From Phycisphaerae bacterium (GTDB lineage Bacteria; Planctomycetota; Phycisphaerae; Phycisphaerales; UBA1924), in assembly GCA_014192545.1 (NCBI GenBank), contig BJHL01000008.1:62001-126000 (forward strand): 64,000 nucleotides of DNA. Reading direction: 5' to 3'. Shown one piece after another: positions 35,438 to 47,100 of this stretch. The notes beneath the pieces are model-generated. The model was given only the letters and a program-made list of their open reading frames with translations. It did not search any database and was not told where the DNA came from. Every line of letters starts with the position of its first letter. The stretch's first letter is position 1. A program made the translations under genes and the position numbers.

Positions 35438-36913
35438 TTACGCGTCCAGCATCTCCGCCAGCAGCCGTACGCCCCAACCTGTCGGGCCATCGATGAACAT
35501 GCCCGCGTTCTTTTCGACCGCGTGGACACCCGCGATGTCGAGGTGGCACCAGGGGATATTCTCTTTGACAAAGTAGCTGAGGAAGGCCGCGCCTTGGATG
35601 GGGTGGGCTTTGCGATTGGGGTTGCTGTTGATGATGTCGGCGACGGGGCTCTTCATCATTTCGCGATATTCAGTGTGCATGGGCAAACGCCACACGCGTT
35701 CGCCGCTGATGGTCGCGGCGGCTTCGACTTGTGCCCGGAGTTTGTCATCTTCGCAGAACATGCCTGCGTAGGTGCTGCCAAGGGCGACAACCACGCCGCC
35801 AGTCAAGGTGGCAAGGTCGATGATGCAGGCGGGATTGTCCTTTTCGCAGGTGTAGCAGAGGGCATCAGCGAGGACCAGCCGGCCTTCGGCGTCGGTGTTA
35901 GTGACTTCGACCGTGACGCCGTTGCGATAGGTGAGCACATCGTCGGGGCGGTAGGCTTCGTCGCTCAGGCTGTTCTCTGCCGCGGTCAAGTACGCGATGA
36001 CGCGCTTGTTTGGCTTGATGACCGTGGCGATCGCGTGCATGGCACCAAGCACCGCGCAGCCACCGTCTTTGTCGCGCTTCATGCCGACCATGCCGTTGTT
36101 GATTTTCAGCGAAAGCCCGCCGGTGTCGTAGGTCACGGTCTTGCCGATGAGGACGACGGGCTTGCCCTTGCCGCCACCCTTAGGCGTGTACTCAACGCGG
36201 ATGAGACAAGGCTTGTTTTCGCTGGCTTTGCCGACGTTGATAAGGCCTTCGCACTTTTCACGCACGAGTGCATCGTCGCGAAAAACGGTGCATTTCATGC
36301 CGGTTTTACGCGCGAGCTTGGTGGCTTGGTCGGCCATGAAATCAGGCGTCGCAACATTGGGCGGGCTTTGGCTCAGCGTGCGAGCAAAGTTGGTGCTCTC
36401 GGCAAGACCAAGTCCACGATCCACGCCAGTTTCGAATTCGGCGTCGGCAAACTGCATCGCGAGCTTCGTGCGTTTGGGGTCGGTGGTGGCTTTGCCGCGG
36501 AAGACATCGCACACCCAGCTAAGCAGCCCCATGCCTTCGCCAAACGCGCTACCGGCGGCGAACGCGTCAACCTTCGTTTGAGCAAGTGGTGCCGCAATAT
36601 CAACGCGAAGCGTGGAAGCTTTCACAGCGGCCATCTTGCGGCCAATGCCGGCAGCAACCGCGCGGAACGTGCCTGCGTCGAGTTTGGTCTTGTCACCCAG
36701 TCCAACGACGAAGACGCGCTCATAGCTCTTGCCTGGAAAGGCTTCAACCACGACTCCTGCTTCGCCCGTGGCTTCGGTACGTTTGCTGGCGGCAAGTGCT
36801 GCGCCCGAGGCATCTAGAGATGCAGACTTTCTATCAAGCGGCTCGCCCTTGAAGTGAGCGAGGACGAGGACTTGGGCGGCTCCTTTACGAGCAATAGTGA
36901 TGTCGTCAAACAT
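35438..36913 (-). CDS. pepA: Leucyl aminopeptidase (M17 family)
   Basis: A 491-residue cytoplasmic dimetal aminopeptidase. The family signature NTDAEGRLVLADAL supplies metal ligands and lies near residue 355; GKTVTYDTGGLSLKI with the catalytic lysine is near 270. The ATG at 36913 follows AAAGGAA. A terminator follows the gene. It is divergent from thrC. Confidence 0.94.
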   Translation of the reverse strand: MFDDITIARKGAAQVLVLAHFKGEPLDRKSASLDASGAALAASKRTEATGEAGVVVEAFPGKSYERVFVVGLGDKTKLDAGTFRAVAAGIGRKMAAVKASTLRVDIAAPLAQTKVDAFAAGSAFGEGMGLLSWVCDVFRGKATTDPKRTKLAMQFADAEFETGVDRGLGLAESTNFARTLSQSPPNVATPDFMADQATKLARKTGMKCTVFRDDALVREKCEGLINVGKASENKPCLIRVEYTPKGGGKGKPVVLIGKTVTYDTGGLSLKINNGMVGMKRDKDGGCAVLGAMHAIATVIKPNKRVIAYLTAAENSLSDEAYRPDDVLTYRNGVTVEVTNTDAEGRLVLADALCYTCEKDNPACIIDLATLTGGVVVALGSTYAGMFCEDDKLRAQVEAAATISGERVWRLPMHTEYREMMKSPVADIINSNPNRKAHPIQGAAFLSYFVKENIPWCHLDIAGVHAVEKNAGMFIDGPTGWGVRLLAEMLDA

Positions 36914-37054
36914 GCGTGAAGTTCCTTTCAGGTGAGCGGAGAGGATAGCCGAGGCAGGGCGAAACGTGATGTATGGGACTGGCTTTCGCAGCCTTGGCTT
37001 TCGCACGAGCCGCCATCGCTTTCGCACGAGCAGGTCTGTTGGTTACACTCGCAC

Positions 37055-38566
37055 ATGACGGATCAAATCGGCGAGCATCAACAGGCGTTTCAGCGGTGCA
37101 TCAACGCAGCGTGCGGAGCGAGATACGACATTCGTCACACGCTCGTGGCGTGCAAGGCATGCGGCAATCTGCTCGATGTCGATTATGACTGGTCGCGATT
37201 TCCGTATCGCAATTGGACCGGCTTTGAGCAGCGCAGCACCACCACTGGTCCTCGTTCGGCGGCGGGCGTGTATCCATCAACGCCTGCGATGCTCGATTTT
37301 TCAGGCGTGTGGCGATTCCGCGATTTGATGCCGTTTTACGGCGATGAGCGGCACATCGTGACTATTGGCGAAGGCCGAACGAATTTGCAGCGGGCCGATC
37401 AGTTGGCGAATGTGATTGGCATGGACGCGGGCAATTTGTTCTTGCAGTATGAGGGTTTCAATCCGTCGGGGAGTTTCAAAGACAACGGCATGACGGCGGC
37501 ATTCACGCACGCGAGAATGGTGGGAGCCAAGCGAGTGGCGTGCGCGAGTACCGGCAACACGAGTGCGGCGTTGGCGGTGTACGGCACGCTGACGGGCATG
37601 CGTTGCTACGTGTTCATCGGCGATGGCAAAATTGCGTACGGCAAACTGAGCCAGGCACTCGAGTATGGCGCGACGACGCTGCAAGTGGCGGGAGACTTTG
37701 ACGCGTGCCTCGCACGCATTCGTTACATCGCCGAGCAAAGGCCCGAAGTGGGCGTGTACTTGATGAACTCTGTTAATCCGTTTCGGCTCGAAGGACAGAA
37801 GAGCATCATGTTCCGCGTGCTTGAGGGATTGAACTGGGAAGTGCCCGATTGGATCGTGGTGCCGGGCGGAAATCTTGGCAATTGCTCTGCCTTTGGCAAG
37901 GCATTCATGGAATTGCACGCGCTGGGGATGATCAAGAAAGTGCCGCGATTGGCGGTGATTCAAGCCGCGGGCTCGCGCACGTTGGATCGGATTTATAACG
38001 ACCTGGGTGTGCGATGGGAGCCCAAGGGTGCATCTGCTGGCGGTCAAGTGATCGAAGGCCTGAGCACGTTGCGCGGCACGTGGGACATGGCAGAAGTTGA
38101 CGGCGAGTATGCCCGCATGGACGCTGCTAACGAGCGAGCCCACACAATCGCGACCGCTATCGAGATCAATCGGCCCGTGAACTTGCCCAAGGCTCTGCGA
38201 GCGCTGCACGCGATGAACGGCGTGGTGCGCAGTGTGGATGATCACTGTATCGTGGAGCACAAAGCCCTTGTAGGTCGATATGGGTTTGGTTGCGAGCCGG
38301 CGAGTGCCGCAAGCGTGGCGGGGGCGCGAGTGCTGCTGCGTGAGGGAGTCATCAAGAAGCATGAACGCGTGGTCTGCATCTTGACCGGTCACGTGCTCAA
38401 GGATCCCGATGTGACTGTCGCGTATCACACCGGTATGAGCAAAAAGGAAGGCGGCAAACGGGGCGATGCGTCGCGAGACGTGCATATTCCGCTGGGTTGC
38501 AGCGTCAATCGGCCGATTCGCGTGCCTGATGATCTTGATGCAATCTTGAAAGTGATGGAAGCATGA
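37055..38566 (+). CDS. thrC: Threonine synthase
   Basis: A 503-residue PLP enzyme that makes threonine from phosphohomoserine. The PLP-lysine motif is [11 protein letters not shown], with the SxxN phosphate loop [12 protein letters not shown] after it. The N-terminus carries a small zinc-finger-like [10 protein letters not shown] ... [11 protein letters not shown] at 37055 gives this standard N-terminus; the frame is open for 41 codons upstream with atypical sequence. The stop overlaps the next start as ATGA, tying it to an ABC transporter pair. Confidence 0.95.
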   Translation: MTDQIGEHQQAFQRCINAACGARYDIRHTLVACKACGNLLDVDYDWSRFPYRNWTGFEQRSTTTGPRSAAGVYPSTPAMLDFSGVWRFRDLMPFYGDERHIVTIGEGRTNLQRADQLANVIGMDAGNLFLQYEGFNPSGSFKDNGMTAAFTHARMVGAKRVACASTGNTSAALAVYGTLTGMRCYVFIGDGKIAYGKLSQALEYGATTLQVAGDFDACLARIRYIAEQRPEVGVYLMNSVNPFRLEGQKSIMFRVLEGLNWEVPDWIVVPGGNLGNCSAFGKAFMELHALGMIKKVPRLAVIQAAGSRTLDRIYNDLGVRWEPKGASAGGQVIEGLSTLRGTWDMAEVDGEYARMDAANERAHTIATAIEINRPVNLPKALRALHAMNGVVRSVDDHCIVEHKALVGRYGFGCEPASAASVAGARVLLREGVIKKHERVVCILTGHVLKDPDVTVAYHTGMSKKEGGKRGDASRDVHIPLGCSVNRPIRVPDDLDAILKVMEA

Positions 38567-39429
38567 GCGATGAATCGACAGCAGCAACGCATGTACCAAT
38601 GACCAGCAGCGGCACCCTCGCGCTGGATGTGAACGGTTTGGTCAAGAGCTACGCCACACTCACTGCGGTGCGCGGACTTGGCTTTAGCGTCAAACCGGGA
38701 CAGGTTTTGGCGATGGTTGGCCCGAACGGCGCGGGTAAGACCACGACCATGCGATGCATCGCGGGCATTTTGCCAGCCACGCGCGGCACTATTGCTGTCG
38801 GCGGATTCGATCTTGAAAAACAACCGGTAGAAGCCAAGCGGCGCGTGGCGTACGTGCCCGATGATCCCAAGTTGTTTGACAATTTGACTGTGTGGGAACA
38901 CTTGGAATTCATCGCCGCGGCGTACGAACTCAAGCAGTGGCAGCCCATCGCGGACTCGTGGCTCGAGCGGTTCGAGCTCACACCCAAACGCGACACGCCT
39001 ACCAGCGAACTATCACGCGGCATGCGGCAAAAAATCGCGGTGATCGCGGCGTATGTCCGCGAGCCCGCGTTCATCATGCTTGACGAGCCCATGACCGGCC
39101 TAGATCCGCGTGGCATTCGCACGATGAAGGACAGCATCCGCGAAAGATCGCGAGCCGGTGCTGGCGTCATGCTCAGCAGCCACTTGCTGGCACTTGTCGA
39201 AGATTTGTGTGACGCCTTGCTCATCATGCACAAAGGACAACTCGTCTTCTTCGGCACTGTGATGGAAGCGCGTGAGCGATTCGGCGTTTCGCAAACCGGC
39301 GATTCATCGCTCGAGGACGTCTTCTTCCGAGCAACCGAAGGTGCCGCGAACGCGACAGCCATCGCGTCTGTTGACGTCTTAACGCCAGCGAGCGACGCCA
39401 CCAACACGACCGGTGGCGGCAACGCATGA
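38563..39429 (+). CDS. ABC exporter ATP-binding protein
   Basis: A 288-residue ABC ATPase with Walker [11 protein letters not shown], signature [12 protein letters not shown] and Walker [14 protein letters not shown], plus the H-loop SSHLL. It overlaps thrC upstream and the permease gene downstream, each by ATGA. It belongs to the two-component exporter type with a separate permease. The cargo is unknown; coupling to thrC may be incidental operon formation. Confidence 0.92.
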   Translation: MSDESTAATHVPMTSSGTLALDVNGLVKSYATLTAVRGLGFSVKPGQVLAMVGPNGAGKTTTMRCIAGILPATRGTIAVGGFDLEKQPVEAKRRVAYVPDDPKLFDNLTVWEHLEFIAAAYELKQWQPIADSWLERFELTPKRDTPTSELSRGMRQKIAVIAAYVREPAFIMLDEPMTGLDPRGIRTMKDSIRERSRAGAGVMLSSHLLALVEDLCDALLIMHKGQLVFFGTVMEARERFGVSQTGDSSLEDVFFRATEGAANATAIASVDVLTPASDATNTTGGGNA

Positions 39430-41174
39430 ACCTGCTCGTCCACAAGTCCATGTGGCTGCTCATATGGCTGCGCTTCAAAGGCTGGCTGAGAGCGCAGTTC
39501 TCAGGCAAGAGCGTGATGCGACTTGTCGGTGCCGTCGTTGGTGCTGTGGTCTTTTTGCTCTGGATGCTCAATGCTGTCATGTGGCCCGTACTGACGGGGC
39601 GGCGATCCTCAAAGCTCCTGACGACAACGCCAGAAGATGTGATCAACTTCGCTTCGCTGGGCCTGGGTGCCATCACCGCGATGACGTTGATCTTTGGCGG
39701 CGGAACGAAATTGATGACGTTTCGGCCCGCAGAACTCGACTTTGTAGTGCCCGGGCCTTATTCGCCGCGGACGCTGATCAACTACAAACTGCTGACCTTG
39801 TTTGCGTCCGGACTTTTCTCGGGCATCTTCTATTCCATCTTCTTTGCTCGTCACACGGGGCACTTTGTCAGTGCGTTTGTCGCCGGCGTGCTTGCAACGT
39901 TGTTCGCAACACTCGCCGGCATCACGCTCGGACTGGTTGGAGAGATTAGCGGTTCGCGCAAGTTGCTTGTGTTGGGTGTTGCGCGTGGTGCAATCGCGGC
40001 GGGTGTCGCTTGGATCGTGTATCGCTTTGTGATTGCTGCTCGCGAGGCGCAGGTTGCTGCGGTTCAAGCAGCCGAAGCGGCGGGCACTGACGGCGCGAAG
40101 CGTTTAGAAGCGATGAACGGCGCGATCAGCGTGCGAACTCGTGTGGCCGGAGTGATGGAAGAGACCATCGTGTCGGTGCTCACGCTTCCGTTCCGACCGT
40201 TCGGAAATCTGTTCGCTGCGAGCACATTTGCGCAGGCTTGTTTGTGGGCAAGCGTGTGCGTGATCATGGTGGTCGCGTTGTGGTCAGCAATCGTGTTCAT
40301 GCAGCGAGCCTGGCAAGAAATGGCTGTTCGCGTGAGCGAACAAACCGCCAAAGCCGCCGAAAAGATGGTAAAGGGAACACGCGAACGCGGCACGCTCAGC
40401 AAGCGGCTCGCAGCGTTTGCTCCGCAGCTTCAATGGATGGGACCGACTCGTGCAATTGCGAGGCGGCATTTGACGGCCAGTATGCCGATGGTCATTTTCG
40501 CGCCGCTGCTGGGTGCAATGGTGCCGCTGGCCCTCAGCTACATGGTGCGAACTTCTGAAGACACGCAGGCTCCGGCAATCATCGGCGCTATCGCGGGGTT
40601 CGGCATGCTCCCTGCAGTTATCTTCATAGCACCGGCACTGTTGCGCATGGACTTTCGCAACGACCTCGATCACATCGAAACGCTCAAGACCTTGCCCTTC
40701 TCCGCAACGCGACTGGTCAGCGCGCAGTTGTTCACGCCGTTGCTGGTATCCACGTTGATGGCGTGGGCACTCGCGGGAGCAGCGATGTTCGTCGGTCGCG
40801 AGGCGATACTCAAGCATATCGATTTGGGAGTCGTCGTGCTCGTTTTCGCGGCGATGCCCATCATCATCTTGATCGTGCTGTGCATCGACAACGCCCTGTT
40901 CTTGCTCGTTCCGGAACGACCGATGCAAGCCAAAGGCGTGAATGTCGCCGTCACCGGTAAACGCGTGTTGACGATGGCGGCTAGATTGCTCACCTTCGGC
41001 ATCACGCTCGCGCCAGCTGCGCTGCTTGCGTGGCTCGTGTACTTCTTCAGCGATAGTCTTTTCGCTGCGGGCGTGACGGCATTGGTCATCGCCGGCGGGG
41101 CCGCCATCGCGGGTGTGCTGCTGGTTGCTTGGACCTTCCGCCGATTCGACGTTTCACGCGATATGCCTGAATGA
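39426..41174 (+). CDS. ABC exporter permease
   Basis: A 582-residue membrane protein with about 10-12 TM helices, paired with the upstream ATPase by a four-base overlap. It resembles the large single-chain permeases of the putative ABC exporter type. No cargo can be inferred. Confidence 0.85.
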   Translation: MNLLVHKSMWLLIWLRFKGWLRAQFSGKSVMRLVGAVVGAVVFLLWMLNAVMWPVLTGRRSSKLLTTTPEDVINFASLGLGAITAMTLIFGGGTKLMTFRPAELDFVVPGPYSPRTLINYKLLTLFASGLFSGIFYSIFFARHTGHFVSAFVAGVLATLFATLAGITLGLVGEISGSRKLLVLGVARGAIAAGVAWIVYRFVIAAREAQVAAVQAAEAAGTDGAKRLEAMNGAISVRTRVAGVMEETIVSVLTLPFRPFGNLFAASTFAQACLWASVCVIMVVALWSAIVFMQRAWQEMAVRVSEQTAKAAEKMVKGTRERGTLSKRLAAFAPQLQWMGPTRAIARRHLTASMPMVIFAPLLGAMVPLALSYMVRTSEDTQAPAIIGAIAGFGMLPAVIFIAPALLRMDFRNDLDHIETLKTLPFSATRLVSAQLFTPLLVSTLMAWALAGAAMFVGREAILKHIDLGVVVLVFAAMPIIILIVLCIDNALFLLVPERPMQAKGVNVAVTGKRVLTMAARLLTFGITLAPAALLAWLVYFFSDSLFAAGVTALVIAGGAAIAGVLLVAWTFRRFDVSRDMPE

Positions 41175-41193
41175 TCGCGAGATGTCTCGCAGA

Positions 41194-42678
41194 TCAATCT
41201 GCGGGCACGCAGCGACCCTTGCTCCAATCACGCAGCCACTGAATCTTCTCAGCCATCGTCACACTCAGCGGCGGGCTGGATTCAAGCACGCGCTCAACCA
41301 TCGCCGTCGTCAGGCTCGTCTTCGCGAAAGTCGCATCGATGTGCGCACTCACGATTGCTTGCTCAATCTCCGCGCCGCTGAAACCTTTACTGTTGTCTGC
41401 AAGCCGAGCGATGTCGAACAACTCAGGCTGATAGCCGCGTTTCTTGAGGTGAATGCGGAAGATGACTTCCCGCACGCCCTGCGTTGGAAGATCAACAAAG
41501 AAAATCTCGTCAAACCGCCCTTTACGCAGCAACTCCGGCGGCAGCGCCTCGATGTCGTTGGCAGTCGCAACCAGAAACACGTGGCTCTGATGTTCCTGCA
41601 TCCATGTCAGCAAACTTCCAAACATCCGGCGTGAAGTTCCGCCATCGTTGCTGGTACTGCTCGCACTCGCAAAGCCTTTTTCGATCTCGTCGATCCACAA
41701 AACCACCGGTGCCATCGCCTCGGCTTGCTTGAGCGCATCGCGCAGATTGCGTTCGGTCTCACCAACGTACTTGTTGTAAAGTGCACCGGGATCAAGTCGC
41801 ATCAGTGGACGCTTCCATGCCGTCGCGATGGCCTTCGCGGCAAGACTTTTGCCCGCGCCTTGCACACCCAGCAGGAGCAATCCGCGCGGCGGTTTCTCTG
41901 TCTTCGTGCCAAAGAGGGCCTCGCGCTTGCGCAGCCAGTCCTTCATGTTTGCAAGGCCACCGATGTCGTCGAGCGACGCTGGCGATTCGACAAAATCAAG
42001 CACGCCCGCATCTTCAAGCAGTTTGCGTTTGGAGCGCTGAATCGTCACGAGATCCTTCTCGTTGAGTTCCCGGTCATCCATGATGCAAGTGGTAATGACC
42101 TGCCGAACCTGCCGACGCGTCAAGCCACGCAGATTCAGCACGATCTGATCAAACAACTCGCGCGTGATGGTCGCTTGCACAGGCCGCTCTCGCTTGTGCA
42201 TCTGAATCGTTTCTTTGACCAGATCGCCAATCTCTTCGTCGCCCGGCGCCGCTATGTCATATCGCACGCTGCACGCACCAATGACAGCGGGCACTGTGTC
42301 CTTGTGATCGATCATCACAATGCAACTGGTCGCCCGTTCGCTGCTCGCGTACGTCTCGTAAAGATCGCGCAGTGCACGCAGCGTGGCAGGCTCGCCCAAG
42401 TGATCCGCCATGTCAAGCAAAATCAGCATCGTCGAGTCTTCAAGCCTATTGCGCGCATGCGCGAGCGCGGCGGCTGGATGCATGGTGTCGGCAATTGGTT
42501 TGTCGCCCGCCATCGTCGCCGGCGTGATGCCAGTGGTCACCGTCCACGCGAACGGCGTCATGTTCATGCTCAGGCCAGCTTCAACGGCAAGCGCAATGGA
42601 CTCGTGCTCCTCAGCCGTGACGATGCGAACCAGCCGGTGACGAGCAACAAGAAGTTGACGAAAGCGTTGTGGGTTCAA
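41194..42678 (-). CDS. AAA+ ATPase of the Ycf46 type
   Basis: A 494-residue protein with an N-terminal part containing [12 protein letters not shown], typical of Ycf46-like proteins, and a classical AAA domain: Walker [16 protein letters not shown], Walker [13 protein letters not shown] and sensor/arginine-finger region [14 protein letters not shown]. The biochemical role of this family outside plastids is poorly defined. The start is TTG at 42678, supported by GAAGGGG about eight bases upstream and the absence of a nearby in-frame ATG. It is divergent from the HIT gene. Confidence 0.88.
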   Translation of the reverse strand: MNPQRFRQLLVARHRLVRIVTAEEHESIALAVEAGLSMNMTPFAWTVTTGITPATMAGDKPIADTMHPAAALAHARNRLEDSTMLILLDMADHLGEPATLRALRDLYETYASSERATSCIVMIDHKDTVPAVIGACSVRYDIAAPGDEEIGDLVKETIQMHKRERPVQATITRELFDQIVLNLRGLTRRQVRQVITTCIMDDRELNEKDLVTIQRSKRKLLEDAGVLDFVESPASLDDIGGLANMKDWLRKREALFGTKTEKPPRGLLLLGVQGAGKSLAAKAIATAWKRPLMRLDPGALYNKYVGETERNLRDALKQAEAMAPVVLWIDEIEKGFASASSTSNDGGTSRRMFGSLLTWMQEHQSHVFLVATANDIEALPPELLRKGRFDEIFFVDLPTQGVREVIFRIHLKKRGYQPELFDIARLADNSKGFSGAEIEQAIVSAHIDATFAKTSLTTAMVERVLESSPPLSVTMAEKIQWLRDWSKGRCVPAD

Positions 42679-42803
42679 ATGATGGCCCCTTCGAAAAGTT
42701 GCTAGTTATTGCGAATCATCGTACCAGCTTGCAAGTGCCATCGCGACAGTCTCTCGGTCGCCAAAGACGCGTTGTTCGCGAGCCACGCGTTGTATCATCC
42801 CGC

Positions 42804-43358
42804 ATGACGACCCCCTCGCCCCATGCCCCGCAGAATCTTCACGCCCCTTGGCGGCTTGATTACCTGGAATCGATGGGGCAAGCCGAGAAGAAGGCTGGAC
42901 CACCGCCTGCGGGCAGCGGATCGTTTTTGCTTGACTACTGGAATGAACCCGCGAAGGACGCTGCCAATCACGTCATCGAACGCAGCACGCATGGGCTGAT
43001 TCTGCTGAACAAGTATCCGTACGCGAATGGTCATTTGCTTGTGGCGCTAGGTGATGCTCGCCCAACATTGCTCGATTACGACGCGTCCCAGCGAGCCGAA
43101 TTGTGGAAGCTCGTCGAGCGAGCCACGCAACTGCTGCAACACACGCTCGAGCCGCAAGGCATCAATATCGGCATCAATCAAGGCCGAGCCGCCGGTGCGG
43201 GCGTGCCGCAACACTTGCATGTCCACCTCGTGCCAAGGTGGGGCGGCGATGTAAACTTCATGACTACCGTCGGGCAAGTTCGCGTACTGCCGGGCAGTAA
43301 CGAAGCGATGTGGAAGCGGTTTGTGGAAGTCGCAGGGGACACCAAAACTAACGCATAG
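42804..43358 (+). CDS. HIT-family nucleotide hydrolase/transferase
   Basis: A 184-residue histidine-triad protein with QHLHVHLVPRW at about residue 142 and the GHLLVALGDARPTLL region of Ap4A-hydrolase/phosphorylase-like HIT proteins. The N-terminus APWRLDYLESM is typical of that subgroup. ATG at 42804 is the first good start after 45 open but atypical codons. Eight bases separate it from the pseudouridine synthase gene, which suggests cotranscription. Confidence 0.92.
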   Translation: MTTPSPHAPQNLHAPWRLDYLESMGQAEKKAGPPPAGSGSFLLDYWNEPAKDAANHVIERSTHGLILLNKYPYANGHLLVALGDARPTLLDYDASQRAELWKLVERATQLLQHTLEPQGINIGINQGRAAGAGVPQHLHVHLVPRWGGDVNFMTTVGQVRVLPGSNEAMWKRFVEVAGDTKTNA

Positions 43359-43366
43359 GCTTATGC

Positions 43367-44134
43367 GTGCCTCAACTTTCCATCGCGCCCAACGAAAACA
43401 TCACGTACAAGGTCTTGCATGAGGACGAGCATGTTCTTGTCGTCACCAAGCGCAGTGGTCTTGTGACGCTACCTGGTCTCGGTCACGAAAAGGACAGTCT
43501 GCTCAATGGCCTCTTCGCCAAGTGGGGGCCCACGATGCAGAATCTGGGTGCTAAACGCGGCTACGGCTTGCTCCATCGCTTGGATAAGCCAACCAGTGGT
43601 TTGATGATCGCCGCGCTCACCAAGTCGGCGTATGACGTCCTGCGTGAAGCGTTTGATTCTCGCACGATGGGCAAGTTTTACTGGGCTGTTGTGCAGGGCG
43701 AACCCAAACGCACCGAAGGCGTGGTGTCACTGCCGATTGTCGAGTATCAAGGTCGAACAAAGTTTGATCGCACGCCCGGCCAGAAAAAGAAAATGGCTCG
43801 CGTCTCAAACAGCGGCGCACCATCTCAAACGGCGTATCGCGTACTCGCAACCGGCAAGGGTGCGAGTCTACTCGAATGCCGAGCAATCACAGGCCGATTG
43901 CACCAAGTCCGCGTGCATATGGAAGCGATCGGCTGTCCGATTCTCGGCGATGAGTTTTACGCGAATCACAACATTCAATCAGCTGCACCGCGGCTTGCGC
44001 TGCATGCCCATCGCGTGGTCTTTGCTCATCCGGTGACGGGCGAACGCATCGACATCCGTTCTCCCTGGCCGTCTGATTTGCGAGCCACGCTCAAGCGAGT
44101 TGGCATTGATCGCCCAGATCTGCCTGCGCGATAA
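43367..44134 (+). CDS. RluA-family pseudouridine synthase
   Basis: A 255-residue enzyme that isomerises uridine in rRNA or tRNA. The catalytic motif HRLDKPTSG contains the essential aspartate, and LECRAITGRLHQVRVHM is the family's second conserved block. There is no S4 domain. It starts with GTG at 43367, eight bases after the HIT gene. The target uridine is not predictable from sequence. Confidence 0.92.
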   Translation: MPQLSIAPNENITYKVLHEDEHVLVVTKRSGLVTLPGLGHEKDSLLNGLFAKWGPTMQNLGAKRGYGLLHRLDKPTSGLMIAALTKSAYDVLREAFDSRTMGKFYWAVVQGEPKRTEGVVSLPIVEYQGRTKFDRTPGQKKKMARVSNSGAPSQTAYRVLATGKGASLLECRAITGRLHQVRVHMEAIGCPILGDEFYANHNIQSAAPRLALHAHRVVFAHPVTGERIDIRSPWPSDLRATLKRVGIDRPDLPAR

Positions 44135-44182
44135 GCTCGCGAGCAAATCACGAGTGGATCATGACTCTCAGCGCGAGTCGCA

Positions 44183-47100
44183 TCACCAGTCAAGCGTCCC
44201 CAACCAAGCTTTCGCGAGGTCAGGCACTGCCACGTGCACATCGCCGTCACGCCACGTCAGTTGGCCCGAGTCATTGAGCGTTCCAAGCGAGGAACATTCG
44301 ATACCCGCCCTGTTGCACGCTGACATGATCTCACTGACGCGTGATGTTTCAACCTCAACTACGTATCTGCTGTGATCTTCGGCGAACGCAAACGCAATCG
44401 GTGCAATATCGCCAAGCACTGGCGAAAGATCGGCCCCGATGCGTTGCCTGCTTTCGTTATCACCCGCGATGAGCATCTCAGCGACCGCCGTCAGCATGCC
44501 ACCTTCACTGCAATCATGCGAGCTGGTGACCAGTTCCTTCGCAATCAGTTCTGCCACCAGTTTCGCCGTCGCCGGACTCTTGACCAGATCAACGCGCGGC
44601 ATATCGAACATGCCGAGCTTGTACTGCGCTTGCAGCAAACTACCCCCCAATTTGCCAGTCGTGCCGCCAATGAGCAGCAACGCATTGCCCGGTCGCTTCG
44701 CATCCATGCTGATGCACTTGCTGACATTCTGTACAATCGCCATGCCGGTGATGAGCAGCGTGGGTGGAATTTCAATGATTTTCTGCACGCCCGTCGCGGG
44801 ATCGGTGTAGCGAAGTTGGTTACTCAAACTGTCTTTGCCGCTCACAAACGGTGTGCGATACGCCATCGCGCCGTCATAACACGCAGCAGCCGCGCGAACG
44901 AGTGCGCCGAAGTTCTCCGGCTTGTCGCAGCTCGCCCAGCAGAAGTTATCCAGAATCGCGATGCGGCTCGGATCAGCACCGACGCACACCAGATTCCGCA
45001 CGCATTCATCGATGCTCGCAAGCGTCATCCAGTACGGATCGCCGCCGAGTGCAACGTCGCCAAACGGATTCTGCAATCCTTGTGAAAGTGCAATGCCACG
45101 CGATGAACCATGCACGGGCGTGATCACGCTTGCGTCGCCGGGTCCGCGCGTCTTGGGTCCCACGAGCGGCTTGAGCACGCTCGCACCCTGCACTTCGTGG
45201 TCGTATTGGCGAATGATCCAGTGCTTGCTTGCGATAGTGGGGTGGGCAAGCAGCGTGAGCAACGACGCAGCGATCGGATGCGCAACCGGAGCCGCGGCAG
45301 CAGAACGCGTCGCTGAACTACCAACATGCCACACAGCCTCGCGCGTAGGGTTCGGCAATCCATCATGAATGAAGTCCATCGCGAGTCGACCGACTTCATG
45401 GCCCTGATACGTCAAAACAAGCTCGGCGTTGGCAGTACCAAACTCACCCAGATCGCAAAGCTCCACGCCCTCTTCATCACAAATCGCCCGCAAAGCAGCA
45501 ACATTCCCCGCAGGCACCGCAAGCACCATCCGCTCCTGTGCTTCGCTGATCCAAATCTCGTCATATCGCAAACCTGCATACTTGAGCGGTGCATTCTCAA
45601 GCGTCACGCGTGCGCCCAGCTTGCTGCCCATCTCTCCAACGGCCGACGAAAACCCGCCAGCGCCGCAGTCCGTCATAGCCGTATAGAGGGGCTTGCCGCC
45701 ACTATCACGAGCACGCATGATCGCATCAAGCACGCGTTTCTCTTCGATCGCGTTGCCGATTTGCACCGCGTGAGAAAACTCAGTCGCGCTCGTGCTCTGC
45801 AACTCGCCGCTGCTGAAGGTCGCTCCGTGAATGCCGTCGCGCCCTGTGCGTCCGCCCAACGCGATGATCCTGTCGCCCGCTTGCACCTTGCCATGCACGA
45901 GCGCGCGCGGAATAAGCCCGATGCATCCGCAGAACACCAGCGGGTTGCCCACGTATCGATCATCAAAGAAAACGCCGCCCGAAATCGTCGGAATGCCCAT
46001 CCGATTGCCGTAGTCGCGCACGCCCGCGACAACATCGGCAAGCACGCGGCGCGGATGAAGAACGCCGGGGGGAAGTGCCGAAACGCTCGCTTGATCGGCT
46101 GGCGAAGTAGCTTGAGTCGCCTCGCGCCAATGCGTCGGATGAGCCACACAGAACACATCAGTACTCGCGATGGGCTTGGCACCCAGCCCCGTACCGATCA
46201 CGTCACGAATGCAACCGCCGATGCCCGTCGCCGCCCCGCCGTACGGCTCGATTGCGCTGGGCCGATTATGCGTCTCGACCTTGATGCACACACCCCAGTT
46301 GTCGTCAAACGCGATGACGCCCGAGTTGTCCTTGAACACACTCAGAGTCCAATCAATCCCACTCGCGATAAGTTCATGCGTCGCTGCCGCAACCGTCCGC
46401 TTCAGCAGATTGTCAATACTCAGCGAGCCATCAGCGTTCTGCACAAACCCCGGACGCTTCGTGGCAAGCAGCGACGGCGTCAGTCCCCCCTCGTTCGCTC
46501 GTTCGCCCGTTCGCTCACCCGCCATCTCCCTATACCGCACCGTCGCCTTCAGCGTCTTGTGTACGCAGTGCTCGCTCCAAGTCTGCGCGAGCGTTTCCAA
46601 TTCAATATCCGTCGCATCGCGCCCCAGCTTCTGGAAATGCCCCCGAATCGCCTGCATTTCCTGCAAATTCAGAAACAGGTGCCCATCCTTGCTGAGCTTC
46701 GCAAGTCCCGCGTCATCTAGCCCGCGGATGGGCACTGTGACGAGCTTGAACGCATAATCATGCCCCTTGGGCAACTCGCTGGGCGTCCATGTACCGCCGA
46801 GAATCTGGTGAATGGCAGGATTGCCCAACGCACTTCGCGCAAGTGCTTCAGCCTGATCGTTCGATATGCCGCCAATGTCATATCGCACGCCAGTAGTCAC
46901 GTGCGCCGACACACCTGTCAGGTCCGCAATCGCCTCGCGCACACTCTGGGCCGCTGGGTCCATCACCCCGGGCAATGGATGCACTTCAATGGTCGCGCTC
47001 GCCATCGCTGCCAGCGATGTGCCAATGCTCGCAACTTCAACAACCGGATCCGCGAGCAGTTTGTGCATCACGTTTGCAAGCTGATTGTTCGAAAGCGCGG

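Noticed and set aside
35417-36817. 466-codon plus-strand open frame
   Set aside because: Opposite pepA, whose catalytic motifs are intact.
37301-38599. 432-codon minus-strand open frame
   Set aside because: Opposite thrC, with the typical His/Arg-rich shadow composition.
45326-46720. 464-codon plus-strand open frame
   Set aside because: Opposite purL; no recognizable domain.
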